From: UBA6770 sp965660875
GTDB taxonomy: Bacteria > Bacteroidota > Bacteroidia > Flavobacteriales_G > Salibacteraceae
Reading direction: 5' to 3'
NCBI GenBank assembly: GCA_965660875.1
Contig: CBFIBQ010000001.1
Coordinates: forward strand, 1-64,000
Length of the DNA stretch: 64,000 nucleotides
The stretch's first letter is position 1, and each line of letters starts with the position of its first letter. The notes under the pieces are model-generated. The model made no database searches. It saw nothing but the letters and a program-made list of their open reading frames with translations, and had not been told where the DNA came from. Shown piece after piece: positions 43,426 to 52,448 of this stretch. A program made the position numbers and the translations under genes.

Positions 43426-45222
43426 ATGCTGCGTTATCTAAAACATTGGAATAAATACCTAAAGGCATTCTTGATATGGCGCAGCCAACACATTAAGAAC
43501 AAACCCTTCGTGCTTATTTTAAGCGTTGTAATGGGATTCTTATGTGCAGTAGGGGCATACTGTTTAAAACAAGGCGTTCAACTGGTAGAGTCCTTTTTTG
43601 TAGATACTGTGATTAAGCAGAGTGGCTATGCATTCTATTTTCTGCTGCCGATAATCGGTATTGTGATTGCCCAATTGATTATTAAATACTTCATAAAAGA
43701 AGAAGTAGGCACCGAAATCCCCAATACGTTGCATGCGTTGAGCAAAGGAAACGGCATGATTTCTAAAAAACGGACGTATTCGTCGGTTTTAACGGCAGCA
43801 TTCACGGTAGGTTTTGGTGGGTCTGTAGGATTAGAAGGCCCAGCCGTTGGTACATCTTCTGCAATTGGAAGTAACTTAAGCAAAGCATTACGACTCAATC
43901 AAAAAACTAGAAAATTACTCATAGGTTGTGGTGCAGCGGCGGCCTTATCGGCAATCTTTAAAGCTCCCGTTGCGGCAATAGTATTTGCTATGGAAGTAAT
44001 CCTATTGGATATCACCACATTCAGTTTGATTCCATTATTGCTCTCGAGTGTTACAGCAGCCATGTTTTCGCGACTATTTTTTGGTGATGACTTGTTGTTC
44101 CAATTTCAGATACACGAAAACATCCAATTTGTTGACATTCCCTTTTACCTTTTACTGGGTTTATTAGGAGGGTTTACTGGCGTTTACTTTACTAAAGTCA
44201 ATTTTTTGGTCACCCGAGTGTTTGGTAAAATGAAAAAACAACCCACAAAAATTCTGATTGGTGGGCTAATTATAGGGGTTCTCATTTTCCTTTTTCCTCC
44301 GCTTTACGGTGAAGGGTACTCTACTATATATCAATTAATTGGAGGCAATGCTTCTGAGGTATTAACCAACAGTCAGTTTGAAGGCTTTTCAGATAATATT
44401 TGGATTATACTGGGCTTCTTGAGTTTGGTGATTTTCTTTAAAGCCTTTGCTACTTCTATTACCTTGGGTGCAGGAGGAATTGGTGGGATTTTCGCGCCTA
44501 CCTTGTTTATGGGGAGTATTATGGGTTTTGTTTTTTCCAGATTTATTAACGAGACAGGTTTGAGCAAACTATCCGAAGCTAATTTTTCGCTAGTTGGTAT
44601 GGCGGCGCTTATGGCGGGAATTTTACAGGCACCATTAACCGCCATTTTTTTAATCGCCGAAATAACCGGTGGCTACGAACTATTCATCCCTTTAATGTTG
44701 GCCACTTCTATAAGCTACTTAACGGTAAAATATTTTACGGAACACTCAATTTATACGGCTCAATTAGCCAAAAAAGGTCAGCTGATTACGCACGATAAAG
44801 ATAAGGCTGTGCTTACCTTAATGGATCTTAAGCAAGAAATTGAAACCAATTTTAGAACCATACAACCGTATCAAACCCTCGGAAACTTGGTAGAAGAAGT
44901 AACTAAGAGCAAACGGAACTTGTTTCCAGTGGTAGATAGCGCCGGATTGTTTTTGGGTGTAGTTACTCTTGATGATATTAGAGAAATAATGTTTGATCGG
45001 AGAAGGTACGAGTCTACCTTAGTTCATGAATTGATGCATATGGCACCCGAACACATTGAAACGAAAGATGACATGCAAAGGGTTATGGAAAAATTTGAAT
45101 CCAGTGGTGCATGGAACTTACCAGTAGTTCACGAAGGCAAGTACATAGGTTTTGTATCTAAATCCAGGCTATATTCCGAGTATAGGAAGCAACTAAAGGA
45201 CTTTTATAGAGGAGTGGACTAA
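43426..45222 (+). CDS. ClC-family chloride channel/antiporter with CBS domains
   Basis: This 598-aa membrane protein has the ClC core (about 20-430) with the selectivity-filter motifs GSVGLEGPAVG (the gating Glu is kept) and GAGGIGGIFAPTLFMGS, and a C-terminal pair of CBS domains (about 455-590). The first filter motif GSGIP is changed to VGTEIPN, which occurs in many bacterial homologues. It probably exchanges chloride, or another anion, for protons. A -7-like box (AACCTTTG, 43411-43418) precedes the ATG by 7 nt. The stop overlaps the convergent dnaG stop by 4 bp. Confidence 0.93.
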   Translation: MLRYLKHWNKYLKAFLIWRSQHIKNKPFVLILSVVMGFLCAVGAYCLKQGVQLVESFFVDTVIKQSGYAFYFLLPIIGIVIAQLIIKYFIKEEVGTEIPNTLHALSKGNGMISKKRTYSSVLTAAFTVGFGGSVGLEGPAVGTSSAIGSNLSKALRLNQKTRKLLIGCGAAAALSAIFKAPVAAIVFAMEVILLDITTFSLIPLLLSSVTAAMFSRLFFGDDLLFQFQIHENIQFVDIPFYLLLGLLGGFTGVYFTKVNFLVTRVFGKMKKQPTKILIGGLIIGVLIFLFPPLYGEGYSTIYQLIGGNASEVLTNSQFEGFSDNIWIILGFLSLVIFFKAFATSITLGAGGIGGIFAPTLFMGSIMGFVFSRFINETGLSKLSEANFSLVGMAALMAGILQAPLTAIFLIAEITGGYELFIPLMLATSISYLTVKYFTEHSIYTAQLAKKGQLITHDKDKAVLTLMDLKQEIETNFRTIQPYQTLGNLVEEVTKSKRNLFPVVDSAGLFLGVVTLDDIREIMFDRRRYESTLVHELMHMAPEHIETKDDMQRVMEKFESSGAWNLPVVHEGKYIGFVSKSRLYSEYRKQLKDFYRGVD

Positions 45223-47177
45223 TTAATGATTGTGCGGCCAGAGGGTTTGGATAAAGAGGCTACTATTCCGTCCAGCGTAATTTGATATTCAAGTAGTTCG
45301 ATTACTTTGTCCTGGTCGGAAGCTTCTTGTGCCTGCTTAATTTCTAAAGCGTTTTCTGCTTTCATTCTTGCCACGTTTTTAAGCTTAAAGGAATAAATAG
45401 CCCCCTCAACGGCCCGCTTTAAACGGTCTTTTTCTTCAGTAACAATTATTTGGTGCTTGCCCCAATCGTGCAGTTCATACCGAGCCGCTAATAACTCTGC
45501 GGCCAACCCACTTATTTCTGCATCCCTATCGTTACTAAATGCGGAAATATTCCATTCTTCCTCATCAAGTTGGTCCAAGATTTTAGAAAACAGTTTTTCA
45601 TGTTTCGGATTAGAAAACTCCATTTCGTCACGTTCTAATTCGTGCACAATAAACTCTGCTACATTCACTTCAACTTCCTCTTCTGCTTGTTTCATCGAAA
45701 TTTCTTGTTCACCGTAATTCAAAAGAATCCGCAACAGGTCAATCTCTTGTGCATCTAAATCCTCTCCAAGTCCAATCGTTTTGTCTTGAACCGCCGTTTC
45801 AAAGCTTACTTCATCTGGCGGGCCTGGGTCTGAATAAGATTGTCCTGTTCGAGATTTTTCAGCATGCTTTTTTCTGCGTACTTTATTCAACTCATTGATT
45901 AGCACTTTCTCTGAAACGTCTAATAAAGTTGAACATTCTTTTATGTAAACAGACCTTGATATCTCCTCTGGAATAAGCGCAATAGTGGATACAATGTCTT
46001 TGATTAGTTCCGCACGCTTGATGGGATCATTACCCGTATCCGCAAGAAGCATGTTGGTCTTCGTAACTACAAAGTCCTTTGCATTTATATTTAAATATTC
46101 TTGAATGTCCTCAAGTGCATTAGCCTTTGCGAAACTGTCTGGGTCCTCTCCCTCAGGAAAAGAAACCATCTTCACATTCATTCCCTCTTCCAGAATCATG
46201 TCTATTCCTCGAAAAGAAGCACGAATACCAGCTGCATCACCATCGTAAAGCAACGTAATGTTATTCGTGTAACGCTTGATCAGTTTTATTTGGTCTTGGG
46301 TTAAAGCCGTACCCGAGGAAGAAACCACATTTTTTATTCCAGACTGGTACATCTGAATAACATCGGTATAGCCTTCAACCAGGTAACAGTTATCTTCTTT
46401 TATTATCTCGCCCTTTGCAAAATAGATTCCATAGAGTACGGCACTTTTATTATATATCAGTGACTCTGGGCTGTTCAAATATTTTGGAACTTTCTTGTCT
46501 TTCAGAAGGGTTCGTGCGCCAAAACCTAGGGGTCTACCCGATAAATTATGAATAGGAAAAATCACGCGTCCTTTAAAGCCGTCATAGTACTTTTTATCTC
46601 CTTTGGGAGATTTTTTTACCAATCCGCTGGACTCTAAAAACTCTTCTTTGTACCCATTCTCTAATGCCGTTTTATAAAAGTGTTCCCATTCATCTTTGGC
46701 GTATCCAAGTTTGAACTTATCAATAGTATCTTCCGTAAACCCGCGCTCCTTGAAATAGCCTAAACCAATGGATTTTCCTTCATCAGAGTTGTGAAGGTTC
46801 TCCTGAAAATGCTTTTGTGCATATTCTGTTACTATGTATAAGCTTTCGCGTTCGCTTTCGGCTTGCTTTTGTTCGTCAGTTTGTTCTTCTTCCTCCAGCT
46901 CAATGTTGTAACGTTTGGCTAAAAAACGGAGCGCCTCAGGAAATGTAAAGTGCTCATGTTCCATGAGGAATGTGACCACATTTCCGCCTTTACCAGAGCT
47001 AAAATCCTTAAAGATTTGCTTTTCTGGAACGACATAAAAAGAAGGTGTTTTTTCGTTGGCAAATGGGCTAAGGCCTTTAAGCTGTCTACCAGACTTTTTG
47101 ATATTCACAAAGTCGGCAATGACTTCCTCAATCTGAGCAGTCATTAATATTTCGTCGACTTTATGTTTTGGTATCAT
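45219..47177 (-). CDS. dnaG: DNA primase DnaG with degenerate zinc-binding domain
   Basis: DnaG makes RNA primers at the replication fork. The 652-aa protein has an N-terminal CHC2-type domain, a TOPRIM core (EGYTDVIQMYQSG and LLYDGDAAGIRAS with its acidic metal ligands) and a helical C-terminal region that should bind the helicase. The usual zinc ligands are all replaced: LCPFH becomes LSPFA (Ser37, Ala40) and the CxxC becomes DFSS (Asp58, Ser61). The surrounding fold motifs NEKTPSF and GKGGNVVTFLMEHEHF are intact. The ATG gives the normal start MIPKHKVDEIL. A perfect -7 box ends 7 nt upstream. Confidence 0.96.
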   Translation of the reverse strand: MIPKHKVDEILMTAQIEEVIADFVNIKKSGRQLKGLSPFANEKTPSFYVVPEKQIFKDFSSGKGGNVVTFLMEHEHFTFPEALRFLAKRYNIELEEEEQTDEQKQAESERESLYIVTEYAQKHFQENLHNSDEGKSIGLGYFKERGFTEDTIDKFKLGYAKDEWEHFYKTALENGYKEEFLESSGLVKKSPKGDKKYYDGFKGRVIFPIHNLSGRPLGFGARTLLKDKKVPKYLNSPESLIYNKSAVLYGIYFAKGEIIKEDNCYLVEGYTDVIQMYQSGIKNVVSSSGTALTQDQIKLIKRYTNNITLLYDGDAAGIRASFRGIDMILEEGMNVKMVSFPEGEDPDSFAKANALEDIQEYLNINAKDFVVTKTNMLLADTGNDPIKRAELIKDIVSTIALIPEEISRSVYIKECSTLLDVSEKVLINELNKVRRKKHAEKSRTGQSYSDPGPPDEVSFETAVQDKTIGLGEDLDAQEIDLLRILLNYGEQEISMKQAEEEVEVNVAEFIVHELERDEMEFSNPKHEKLFSKILDQLDEEEWNISAFSNDRDAEISGLAAELLAARYELHDWGKHQIIVTEEKDRLKRAVEGAIYSFKLKNVARMKAENALEIKQAQEASDQDKVIELLEYQITLDGIVASLSKPSGRTIIN

Positions 47178-47184
47178 GGTCCAA

Positions 47185-47192
47185 CAAAGCTA
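47185..47192 (-). promoter_or_regulatory. -7 promoter element of dnaG
   Basis: The minus strand reads TAGCTTTG, an exact TAnnTTTG match, 7 nt before the dnaG ATG. Confidence 0.55.
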
Positions 47193-47208
47193 AAATTTAG
47201 AGCAAAAA

Positions 47209-47228
47209 AAAGCCGCTTAAGCGGCTTT
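47209..47228 (-). terminator. Rho-independent terminator of the T9SS gene
   Basis: The perfect palindrome AAAGCCGCTTAAGCGGCTTT is followed on the minus strand by a run of eight T, just after the T9SS gene and before the dnaG promoter. Confidence 0.8.
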
Positions 47229-47247
47229 AAATCACTCACTAAATTTC

Positions 47248-47997
47248 TTATTGAATGTTGATGCGTTTTGTTAAAACATTATCTCCATTGGTTACCGTAA
47301 TAAAGTAAAATCCTTTCTCCAGTTCGGCTACATTGTATTCTTTTTCAAATATTTGTTCGTTACTGGTTTCTTTTATTGAAAGCACTTTTTCACCAAGAAT
47401 ATTTACAATTTCAATCGATACATCACTATCCACTTTAGTTTCAACATGAATCGAAACTAACCCATTTGAAGGGTTCGGGAACACACTAAACTTAGGTGTA
47501 TTCGAATTTCCTAAATCCAAAATACTTGTGGTATCTTCTAAACCTGGAGCTTCTGGTGCGTTTGGATCTTTTTGAGTCACAAATGTAAATGTGTCTACAT
47601 TCGTTGGGTTATTTTTATTTGTAATCTGATAGGTCACGTAAGTTTCTGTGTATTCTTCAAAAAAATCAGGAAGCGTGACGTAATACTTAAACGAAAACTT
47701 TTCCCCAACCTGAATTACACACGAACCCGTATCAATTAAACCTATTAAACACTCAAAACAATCGCAAAACTCAACACTCCAATCTTTTTGCTGTGTTACA
47801 TTCTCTGAAATCAATTCGTAGAAATAACTGATAGAATCTGTACCGTTATTTTCAATGGGTGCTTCGTACTCATTTCTATCTTCGGGATATAAGCCACAAA
47901 TAATTGTATCCTTTGTGGACTTCAGTTGAGCCATTGCTCCAAAAGCAAATAGGTGAATAAAAACACCAAGTGAAAATTTCTTTATAACTGACTTCAT
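47248..47997 (-). CDS. T9SS type A sorting-domain protein
   Basis: This 249-aa secreted protein has a signal peptide (about 1-23, IHLFAFGAMAQ), a Cys-rich N-terminal domain (CGLYPEDRNEY...FCDCFECLIGLIDTGSC, about 30-150) and a C-terminal T9SS sorting domain (FSVFPNPSNGLVSI...VNILGEKVLSI...LEKGFYFITV). The domain may be an immunoglobulin-like fold with several disulfides. The function is unknown. It is transcribed in the same direction as the next two T9SS or envelope genes upstream but is separated from them by 80 bp. Confidence 0.82.
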   Translation of the reverse strand: MKSVIKKFSLGVFIHLFAFGAMAQLKSTKDTIICGLYPEDRNEYEAPIENNGTDSISYFYELISENVTQQKDWSVEFCDCFECLIGLIDTGSCVIQVGEKFSFKYYVTLPDFFEEYTETYVTYQITNKNNPTNVDTFTFVTQKDPNAPEAPGLEDTTSILDLGNSNTPKFSVFPNPSNGLVSIHVETKVDSDVSIEIVNILGEKVLSIKETSNEQIFEKEYNVAELEKGFYFITVTNGDNVLTKRINIQ

Positions 47998-48077
47998 ACT
48001 AGTGAATGTTTGTAGATTTTAAAAAACAAACGCGAAGGAAATGAACCCTTTGCGTTTCTATAGTATTATTTGATTAA

Positions 48078-49253
48078 TTACTTCTTAACAACAGACTGTC
48101 TAGCAACAACGCCTTCTTGTCCTGCTACTTCAACAAAATACATTCCTTCATCAAGAGTATTCATGTCGATGGAAATCTCATTGTTTCCTACTGACACGTT
48201 AGCTACAGTTGAAGAAACTACCGCACCCGTTACAGCTACAACTCTAACTGTGGCATCAAAAGACTTCTCGCTGTTAACTCTTAAAGTAGAGTTACCAGAC
48301 GTTGGGTTTGGAAAAATGCTAACACCAGAAATAGCGCTATTCAAATCAGCAACAGAAGCGTTGATATCAAAAAGCTCTGGCTTTGCAGTTCCCTCTTCAA
48401 CATCTGCAGAAACTCCAGACAAAATTCCTTGTTCTCCTTCTGTAACAAAAGCATATACCTCTAATTCATTTACATCGACAGGAATATCGTTCAATTTTTC
48501 CGGAACATCGTACTCATACAATTTAGTGAAGAATGAACCCTTAAACGTTTCATCGATTTCTTCTCCCCACTGTCCAGTCAATACAGCTCTTAACATGTGG
48601 TCATGACGATAATAGTTGGGTGATTTAGTTGCATCATATTTTGCCGGGTAGTATCTTTGTGCGCCACTTTGAGGACCCCAAATTCCGCTTTGCAAAATCC
48701 CAACATTCATTCTGTTCGTTACGTTTTGCTCATCTGCAGTATAGTATGCTTCAACAGCTACATATAATTTCTTGTCAGCAGGTACATATACACCTTTAAC
48801 TCCTACGTTTACTGGAGAATCCTCTCCTAAAACTGTTGTTCCGGTAGTAGCCCAAGACCCTCTACTTTGTGCTGTTCCAGAACGTTGACCATTCCCAGGA
48901 AATATCGTTCTATTTACTGCTCCTGCAGGAAAACCACTTAACTGAACATCAGGGTGCCCGTAATTTACGTCACCATAATTTATGGTATTTGCAGGTGCAT
49001 CTGTATACGTATTGTAGTTTGGTGTTCCAGATGCATAACTACCAGCGTGGATATTAATCAATACAACATCTCCAGGATTGTTCGCTGAAAACTCATCTGC
49101 TCTTTTGTGTCCATCAGGGCAGTATCCACAGGTTTTACCTGTAAACTCCTCTAAGACCACATTTTTTTTCTCAATATCTTTGGTTACTAAGTTTTGAGCG
49201 GAGAGCCCAGAAGAAAACAAAGCACCAACTGCAATAAATAAAAGTTTTTTCAT
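48078..49253 (-). CDS. Omp28-related T9SS protein with thioredoxin-like motif
   Basis: This 391-aa protein opens with a signal peptide (about 1-19) and an Omp28-type domain in which VVLEEFTGKTCGYCPDGH (about residue 40) carries a CxxC pair in a thioredoxin-like setting, and ends in a T9SS sorting domain (VSIFPNPTSGNSTLRV...LDEGMYFVEV). Omp28 of Porphyromonas is a surface lipoprotein or adhesin-like protein; here the sorting domain points to the type IX system. The CxxC could act in redox folding, but this is untested. Upstream is the 12-bp motif shared with acpP. Codon usage looks biased to strong expression. Confidence 0.87.
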   Translation of the reverse strand: MKKLLFIAVGALFSSGLSAQNLVTKDIEKKNVVLEEFTGKTCGYCPDGHKRADEFSANNPGDVVLINIHAGSYASGTPNYNTYTDAPANTINYGDVNYGHPDVQLSGFPAGAVNRTIFPGNGQRSGTAQSRGSWATTGTTVLGEDSPVNVGVKGVYVPADKKLYVAVEAYYTADEQNVTNRMNVGILQSGIWGPQSGAQRYYPAKYDATKSPNYYRHDHMLRAVLTGQWGEEIDETFKGSFFTKLYEYDVPEKLNDIPVDVNELEVYAFVTEGEQGILSGVSADVEEGTAKPELFDINASVADLNSAISGVSIFPNPTSGNSTLRVNSEKSFDATVRVVAVTGAVVSSTVANVSVGNNEISIDMNTLDEGMYFVEVAGQEGVVARQSVVKK

Positions 49254-49329
49254 TTTTCTTGAATTTTGTTATTTGACTTACAATGTTAAGCATAATTTCA
49301 ACAGTTTCTACATCGGGCTGCATAAAAAT

Positions 49330-49341
49330 TTGATTATCAGT
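49330..49341 (-). promoter_or_regulatory. Recurrent 12-bp motif, copy 3
   Basis: On the Omp28-type gene's strand it reads ACTGATAATCAA, centred 82 nt before the ATG and about 47 nt before a one-mismatch -7 box (49281-49288). Confidence 0.45.
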
Positions 49342-49365
49342 CCTATTGACAGATTACTGACAAAA

Positions 49366-49398
49366 AAAGCCCCATAAACGAAGCGTTTATGGGGCTTT
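49366..49398 (-). terminator. Rho-independent terminator
   Basis: A 15-bp perfect stem (49366-49380 with 49384-49398) with a 3-nt loop, followed on the minus strand by seven T, ends the T9SS gene at 49429. Confidence 0.88.
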
Positions 49399-49428
49399 AA
49401 ATATTGCTCGACGCTTTAAATCACCGTC

Positions 49429-50748
49429 TTACTTTACAAATGTAGTAGAGTAACCTTCAATGTTCACTACATATACTCCGTTTGGTGCAGAAGATAAGTC
49501 AATTACCTCAACATTGTTTTCTTGAAGATCTCTTACTTCTTGAAACACAACTTGACCGGTCATATTAACTATTTGAATGTTTTTAGCACCCGCTTGTGTT
49601 GCTAATAGGTTCAACGAGTTATTCGCATAGTATACTTTGCTGAACTTACTATTAATCTCTTTTAAGCTAATGGTGCAACCATCATAGGAAAATGTTCTTG
49701 AAGCCTCGCCTCTTTTAACAGCTCCGCCAACTGTAACTTCCACGCTAAGTGTTCCAGTGCTCGCCTGTAGTTCAGGAACTTCTACTGTTAACTGTGTCGC
49801 AGATGCAGTAAGCACCTTACACGCTTCACCTCTAATCTCCACCGTGTTGTTTGCAGCCGTTGGATCAAAGTTTGAACCAGTAATCGTTAATGTTTCACCA
49901 CATTTAGCTTTAACAGGCGTGTACGAAGTAATTTGCGGCGTTACATTAGGAGACATATTATAAGTAGTACAAGACGTATCGTTAGAGCTATTAGAGTCAC
50001 CGTTATAATTTGATATCATGCACACGTCAAAGTTACCTACAGTTGTAGGGAAATCAACAAGAGCAGCGATTTGAGCTCTAGAGGCTGTAGCATTAATACT
50101 TGCACCTGCTGCGATTGCTCTGTTTAACGTTAGGTTTAAAGTATTGTTGGCAGAACCTACTATTAACACTACCGGCACTCTACTTCCAGCAGGAATTGAA
50201 GTCGATCCTGCATTTTGTAAAGTAAATGTAACCTCTTGAAGCTGTGATTGTCCCAACTCAAAATCTATTCCAGTTGGCACCGGATCTGTTACAGAAACTG
50301 CTGTAACAGCTAGATCGGCAGGTGGTGGAGTTGAAGAATAATAAATGTTTACACAAGAAGTATCATTTGATGCATCAACATCTGCGGCAAAAAGGGTTCT
50401 TAGACACACTGTATGCATGCCATCTGTAAGACCGAAAGCAGAAGCACCAAAATTTATACCTGGAGTACCTAAGTTTCCTTGTGTAGCACCAGCCGCTAAA
50501 GCACTCGCAGGTCTATTCAAAGTCAATACACTATCGCCATCGATTTCAATCACAAGTTGAATTGCTTCATTAGTTAAAGCAGCTCCGTAATTTGTCATTG
50601 CAAAGCGTACGGCCTTTGGAATACCGGAATACACTGTGTCTCCATTACTCGGATCGGTAATTGAAGAGACACCTACATCAACTTGAGCGCTGGCGCTAAA
50701 AGCCAATACAGTAAATAGCGTTAAAAATAATGAGTTAATTTTTTTCAT
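49429..50748 (-). CDS. T9SS sorting-domain protein with IPT/TIG domain
   Basis: This 439-aa secreted protein has a signal peptide (about 1-21, AFSASAQ), two CARDB-like beta-sandwich domains (about 25-130 and 145-270, each ending with DASNDTSC or SSNDTSC), one IPT/TIG domain (about 275-360, ITSYTPVKAKCGETLTITGSNF) and a C-terminal sorting domain (IQIVNMTGQVVFQEV...LSSAPNGVYVVNI). It is probably a surface-exposed or secreted adhesin-like protein. It is flanked by its own terminator and by 220 bp of upstream non-coding DNA. Confidence 0.85.
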   Translation of the reverse strand: MKKINSLFLTLFTVLAFSASAQVDVGVSSITDPSNGDTVYSGIPKAVRFAMTNYGAALTNEAIQLVIEIDGDSVLTLNRPASALAAGATQGNLGTPGINFGASAFGLTDGMHTVCLRTLFAADVDASNDTSCVNIYYSSTPPPADLAVTAVSVTDPVPTGIDFELGQSQLQEVTFTLQNAGSTSIPAGSRVPVVLIVGSANNTLNLTLNRAIAAGASINATASRAQIAALVDFPTTVGNFDVCMISNYNGDSNSSNDTSCTTYNMSPNVTPQITSYTPVKAKCGETLTITGSNFDPTAANNTVEIRGEACKVLTASATQLTVEVPELQASTGTLSVEVTVGGAVKRGEASRTFSYDGCTISLKEINSKFSKVYYANNSLNLLATQAGAKNIQIVNMTGQVVFQEVRDLQENNVEVIDLSSAPNGVYVVNIEGYSTTFVK

Positions 50749-50855
50749 AATCGTTTTTTGTTTTAAATTGAGGGGGTAAATTTAATATTATTTATGTCAA
50801 CAAAACACATTGTTTGTATTGAGGTTTGGCTTGCTAGAAAAAATAAACTAATCAC

Positions 50856-50878
50856 TTAACACATTCCGCCAGTGTTAA
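50856..50878. repeat. Small inverted repeat in an intergenic region
   Basis: TTAACAC (50856-50862) and GTGTTAA (50872-50878) are separated by 9 nt, between two divergent genes. It could be an operator for either; no function is known. Confidence 0.35.
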
Positions 50879-50970
50879 ACAAATCATCGTGAACAAACTC
50901 TGTTCTTTTTTACTTACTGCTTTGCAATATTTCTGAACTTAGTTGGTTTATACAACAGCATATATACACT

Positions 50971-52446
50971 ATGAGAAATCTTACCCTTTTTACGTTACTT
51001 TTAACTTCCACGTTAGCCTTTGCATCCCAGAACGGCAGTGACATTAAAGACACCACTCACGTAGCTGTTTCAGACAGCCTCTTTGAGTTAAACTTTACGG
51101 ATATTGAATCGGTTAGCATTCTTGATCAGCGTTTTTCTGACTTTGCAAAATCTAATCAATCACAATTTACATATGCGGATACCGCCGAAACGCTCAATCT
51201 TGATTTTGTTGAATTAAACGATTCTATTTTAAGAAAAAACTTAGATGCTATTGACCAAAAAACCCCGCTTACCTTATCCTACAATTCCAGAGTAAAGGCT
51301 TTTATCAACCTTTACGGAAATAAAAAAAGAATGCTGTCGGCAAAAGTTCTTGGTCTTCAGGAATATTATTTTCCTCTGTTTGAAGAAATACTAGATAGGT
51401 ACAATATGCCATACGAAATTAAATATTTGGCAGTTGTAGAGTCGGCATTAAACCCTACGGCAAACAGTCGTGCAGGTGCAAAGGGGTTGTGGCAATTTAT
51501 GTACAGCACCGGTAAAATGTACGGGTTAAAAGTTAATTCCTATACTGATCACCGCTTTGACCCTATTAAATCTACTGAAGCGGCTTGTAAATACCTAAGT
51601 TATTTGAACAAGTATTATAATGACTGGAATTTAGCCCTTGCCGCCTACAATTGTGGCCCAGGAAATGTAAATAAGGCAATTCGGCGCTCTGGCGGCAAAA
51701 GAGGTTATTGGGAAATCTATTCTTATTTACCCAGAGAAACGAGAGGTTATGTTCCCGCATTTATAGCAGTGAATTATGTTATGAGTTTTCCTGGAGACTT
51801 TAATATAAAGCCTATTAAACCATTGACTTCTCATTTTGAGAATGACACGGTTGAAGTTACTGGACCAATGAGTTTTGACCACCTTTCGAGTACATTAAAT
51901 ATATCTAAAGAAAAACTCGAATTTCTAAATCCGGTATATAAGCTTGGATATATACCGAACGACGGAAAAAAACACACGTTAAATTTACCATTAGATCAAT
52001 TAGGCGTATTCGTGTCAAATCAAGATTCAATTTTTGCTTTGTACAATCAGAAAGCAGATGATTCTGAAGAAGTTCTTGCTGCTCAAGAACAATTAGAAAT
52101 CTATCGAGTAAGAAATGGAGATTACCTTGGTAAAATTGCCAATCGCTATGGAGTATCTGTACGGGATTTGAAAGAGTGGAATGGGTTACGGTCCAATAAT
52201 TTAAGAATTGGCCAGCGCTTAACGATTTACTCAAAAGGAAACGCCCCAAAACCCAAGTCTATTTCACCGATAAAAACGACAACATCCGGTAATTACGAAT
52301 ATTACACGATTCGGAATGGTGATACTTTATGGGATATTGCAAAAGCGAAGGGTTTGACGACAACGCAAATTAAATCGCTCAACAATAACCTCAACGAACG
52401 ACGCTTGAAGCCAGGCGATAAAATAATTGTAGGTAAAAAGGGTTAA
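50971..52446 (+). CDS. MltD-like lytic transglycosylase with two LysM domains
   Basis: This 491-aa envelope enzyme cleaves peptidoglycan glycan strands. It has a signal peptide (about 1-19), a family 1 SLT domain with the catalytic Glu in AVVESALNPTANSRAGAKGLWQFM (near residue 155) and two C-terminal LysM repeats (about 370-425 and 440-490, YRVRNGDYLGKIANRYGV and YTIRNGDTLWDIAKAKGL). The order fits MltD. It is followed 2 bp later by a DUF4837 lipoprotein gene, so the two are co-expressed. Confidence 0.94.
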   Translation: MRNLTLFTLLLTSTLAFASQNGSDIKDTTHVAVSDSLFELNFTDIESVSILDQRFSDFAKSNQSQFTYADTAETLNLDFVELNDSILRKNLDAIDQKTPLTLSYNSRVKAFINLYGNKKRMLSAKVLGLQEYYFPLFEEILDRYNMPYEIKYLAVVESALNPTANSRAGAKGLWQFMYSTGKMYGLKVNSYTDHRFDPIKSTEAACKYLSYLNKYYNDWNLALAAYNCGPGNVNKAIRRSGGKRGYWEIYSYLPRETRGYVPAFIAVNYVMSFPGDFNIKPIKPLTSHFENDTVEVTGPMSFDHLSSTLNISKEKLEFLNPVYKLGYIPNDGKKHTLNLPLDQLGVFVSNQDSIFALYNQKADDSEEVLAAQEQLEIYRVRNGDYLGKIANRYGVSVRDLKEWNGLRSNNLRIGQRLTIYSKGNAPKPKSISPIKTTTSGNYEYYTIRNGDTLWDIAKAKGLTTTQIKSLNNNLNERRLKPGDKIIVGKKG

Positions 52447-52448
52447 CA

